From: JAQIBY01 sp034658655 | GTDB taxonomy: Bacteria; Bacteroidota; Bacteroidia; Bacteroidales; ML635J-15 | Direction: 5' to 3' | Length of the DNA stretch: 7,951 bases | Assembly (NCBI GenBank): GCA_034658655.1 | Contig: JAYEFQ010000158.1 | Coordinates: 1-7,951 of the forward strand | Shown here: piece after piece, positions 6,869-7,951 of the stretch | Numbering within the stretch: position 1 is the first letter of the stretch | Layout of the letters: every line of letters starts with the position of its first letter | Notes under the pieces: generated by a model | Told to the model about the DNA's origin: nothing | Seen by the model: only the letters and a program-made list of their open reading frames with translations | Databases searched by the model: none | Position numbers and translations under genes: made by a program

Positions 6869-7595
6869 ATATGCAGCATTCGCATTACTTTTTATCATGC
6901 ATTTTCAAACACTTAGCGCTTGGGAACGACGATCAGACTCAACCGTTTACCTTTCAGCAAGTGGTGGTTTAATCCACACAAGCTTGTTTAATAATATATA
7001 TGGTTCGCGATTAAATCCGCAATTCGGAACTGCTTTTTCTGTACAAACCTATTTAAAAGCCTCACAAGAATTTGGCTTTAGTGCCGGATTTATGATTCAA
7101 TCCCGAAAATTTCAAATTGACGATGATGTCCCCTATTACAATGAAACCTTAGAATTATTGGGCTATGCACCCGCCGTTTATTCTTTAAATTATTTAAGCA
7201 TACCAATAAAAGCAAGGTATAATTTTGGTCAGAAAATTAATGTTTATGTTAATATCGGCTTTCAAGCTAACATCTTACTTTCTGCCCAACGACGCGCAAA
7301 TTTTGATACAATTCAGAATTTCACTGGAAATCCGGAAGATTATATCAAAGATGTAAAACAAGATCATCCAAATTTTTCACTTAGTTTAATTGCCGGCGGA
7401 GGCATAGAATATTTCCCAAAATCAAACATTGCGCTATTTGCAGAATACAGCTATCAACGTGACATTACTAAATTATTTATATATGATAATATTGCAGGAG
7501 GCATTAAACCAAAAATGCTTGCTCACGGCATACAAATTGGCATACGATACGGGATTCCCCTGAAATATTCTATTCAAAATCGACGACGTAGATAG
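6855..7595 (+). CDS. Outer-membrane beta-barrel protein (PorT-like)
   Basis: I prefer the GTG at 6855, giving 246 residues beginning MKYFKYAAFALLFIMHFQTL. This is a textbook signal peptide with cleavage probably after SA at 21-22. An ATG at 6840 in the same frame would add MVQWI before the lysine and cannot be excluded. The mature part is rich in alternating hydrophobic strands and aromatic girdle residues. Examples are VYLSASGGLIHTSLF, FGFSAGFMIQSRKF, NYLSIPIKARYNF, INVYVNIGFQANILL, FSLSLIAGGGIEYF, IALFAEYSYQRDI and a last strand HGIQIGIRYGIPL. The YLSIPIKARYNF strand matches the common YLEIPL motif of the PorT/OMP_b-brl_2 barrels. An eight-stranded barrel is likely; cargo or ligand is unknown. 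The end is strongly basic (RRRR). It overlaps xseA by 14 nt (29 from the ATG), pointing to translational coupling. It is the last gene of the run. Confidence 0.85.
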   Translation: MKYFKYAAFALLFIMHFQTLSAWERRSDSTVYLSASGGLIHTSLFNNIYGSRLNPQFGTAFSVQTYLKASQEFGFSAGFMIQSRKFQIDDDVPYYNETLELLGYAPAVYSLNYLSIPIKARYNFGQKINVYVNIGFQANILLSAQRRANFDTIQNFTGNPEDYIKDVKQDHPNFSLSLIAGGGIEYFPKSNIALFAEYSYQRDITKLFIYDNIAGGIKPKMLAHGIQIGIRYGIPLKYSIQNRRRR

Positions 7596-7800
7596 TTTAT
7601 TTCTACCACCTTCAAAAATTGTTCATAGCCTGTTGAGAATATCTAAAAAAATACGCTCAATTTTTGACAGATTCTTTTACTTCCTATTTCGTGCATGAAA
7701 ACATTAAACAAGGACATTACAGCTGGTTATTAAGAAGTTATCTCTTTTTTCATATTTTATTTAGTAATTAAAAGGACAATAATTATTAATTTCTCCTTTA
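7596..7800. other. AT-rich non-coding stretch after the operon
   Basis: No convincing gene is seen on either strand. The only ATG-led frame of note, at 7695, gives 12 codons. No strong GC-rich hairpin followed by a T-run marks the end of the six-gene transcript. T-runs at 7745-7750 and 7801-7807 are present, but the stems near the first are only 4-5 bp. The stretch leads into the hairpin elements that begin at about 7801. Confidence 0.6.
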
Positions 7801-7823
7801 CTTTTTTCCTTAGATGAAAAAAG
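7801..7823. repeat. AT-rich hairpin, 8-bp stem
   Basis: CTTTTTTC at 7801-7808 is the exact reverse complement of GAAAAAAG at 7816-7823, with a 7-nt loop (CTTAGAT). The stem is almost all A-T, and the T-run lies on its left arm, so it is a poor intrinsic terminator for + strand transcripts. From memory, very similar CTTTTTTC/GAAAAAAG sequences followed by AAAATCAAGGC recur between genes in many Bacteroidota. I therefore take it as the left part of the same repeat element as the larger hairpin at 7866-7939. Confidence 0.55.
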
Positions 7824-7865
7824 CAAACAAAAAAATCAAGGCAGCACCAATCGCCATACCCGCTC

Positions 7866-7939
7866 TGCTGAATTGCTATAAAAGTCAAGGATGTGGACGA
7901 CTAAAGCGCCATCCTTGATTTTATTTGAGCAATTCAGCA
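7866..7939. repeat. Long hairpin, 27-bp interrupted stem, intergenic repeat candidate
   Basis: Three paired blocks nest exactly. TGCTGAATTGCT (7866-7877) pairs with AGCAATTCAGCA (7928-7939), ATAAAA (7878-7883) with TTTTAT (7919-7924), and TCAAGGATG (7885-7893) with CATCCTTGA (7910-7918). Only a bulged G at 7884 and a bulged TTG at 7925-7927 interrupt 27 base pairs, around a 16-nt loop at 7894-7909. A third partial copy of the inner arm, AAAATCAAGG, lies at 7832-7841. The design suggests a REP-like or MITE-like intergenic element or a structured RNA. There is no T-run after the stem, so it is not a standard terminator. The element may extend beyond the right edge. Whether it is mobile, and by what transposase, cannot be seen. 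Confidence 0.75.
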
Positions 7940-7951
7940 TTCACAGCCATC

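Noticed and set aside
7620..7639. Two TGTT-initiated words, TGTTCATAG and TGTTGAGAA, 11 nt apart, resembling reversed DnaA boxes
   Set aside because: Each has two mismatches to TGTGNATAA. There are only two, and no replication gene is nearby.
7735..7750. Possible terminator: AAGA/TCTT stem followed by a T-run
   Set aside because: The stem is only 4 bp and AT-rich, too weak to support a terminator call.
7814..7918. Short ORF of 34 codons beginning MKKANKKIKAAP
   Set aside because: It lies almost wholly inside the hairpin repeat element, so its sequence is dictated by the repeat. Spurious ORFs of this kind are common in such elements.
7866..7939. Integron attC site
   Set aside because: The hairpin has bulged bases as attC sites do, but no RYYYAAC or GTTRRRY core sites flank it and no gene-cassette organisation is seen.

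Overview
The window looks like a chromosomal segment of a low-GC member of the Bacteroidota. The clearest marker is a subtilisin-like protease that ends in a type IX secretion (T9SS) C-terminal sorting domain, a system confined to that phylum. Supporting this are a TAnnTTTG-type promoter element, starts without Shine-Dalgarno sequences, a lipoprotein and an outer-membrane barrel typical of the phylum, and MnmA and XseA sequences of the Bacteroidota type. The genus cannot be named from the sequence alone.

Layout. (1) Positions 1-1108 are a graveyard of broken genes, all on the + strand. First is the tail of an unrecognised protein interrupted by one in-frame TAA (2-430). Next is the frameshifted start of a lipoprotein gene (464-571). 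Last is a remnant of a RhuM-family protein (about 612-1108) that has lost its start and its middle, so that an N-terminal piece is joined out of frame to an otherwise well preserved phospholipase-D-like C-terminal piece. A perfect 13-bp-arm palindrome lies inside the remnant. (2) Positions 1109-1239 are a leader with a good Bacteroidota -7 element (TATCTTTG, 1168-1175) and a short direct repeat. (3) Positions 1240-7595 hold six tightly packed + strand genes that read as one operon: a secreted MORN-like repeat protein, mnmA (tRNA 2-thiouridylase), a lipoprotein, a T9SS-sorted S8 protease, xseA (exonuclease VII large subunit) and an outer-membrane beta-barrel protein. Gaps are 9, 27 and 3 nt, with overlaps of 11 and about 14 nt. 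(4) Positions 7596-7951 contain no convincing gene. They end in an AT-rich hairpin and a 27-bp-stem hairpin (7866-7939) that look like an intergenic repeat of a kind scattered through Bacteroidota genomes.

How the genes fit together. Two are housekeeping enzymes: MnmA modifies the wobble uridine of tRNAs, and XseA degrades single-stranded DNA. The other four are predicted to be exported to the envelope or beyond. No shared pathway is obvious, and the close packing more likely reflects co-transcription. XseB, the small exonuclease VII subunit often encoded next to xseA, is not in the window. I found no convincing new defence or mobile system. The most unusual features are the internally deleted RhuM remnant with its palindrome and the long terminal hairpin.
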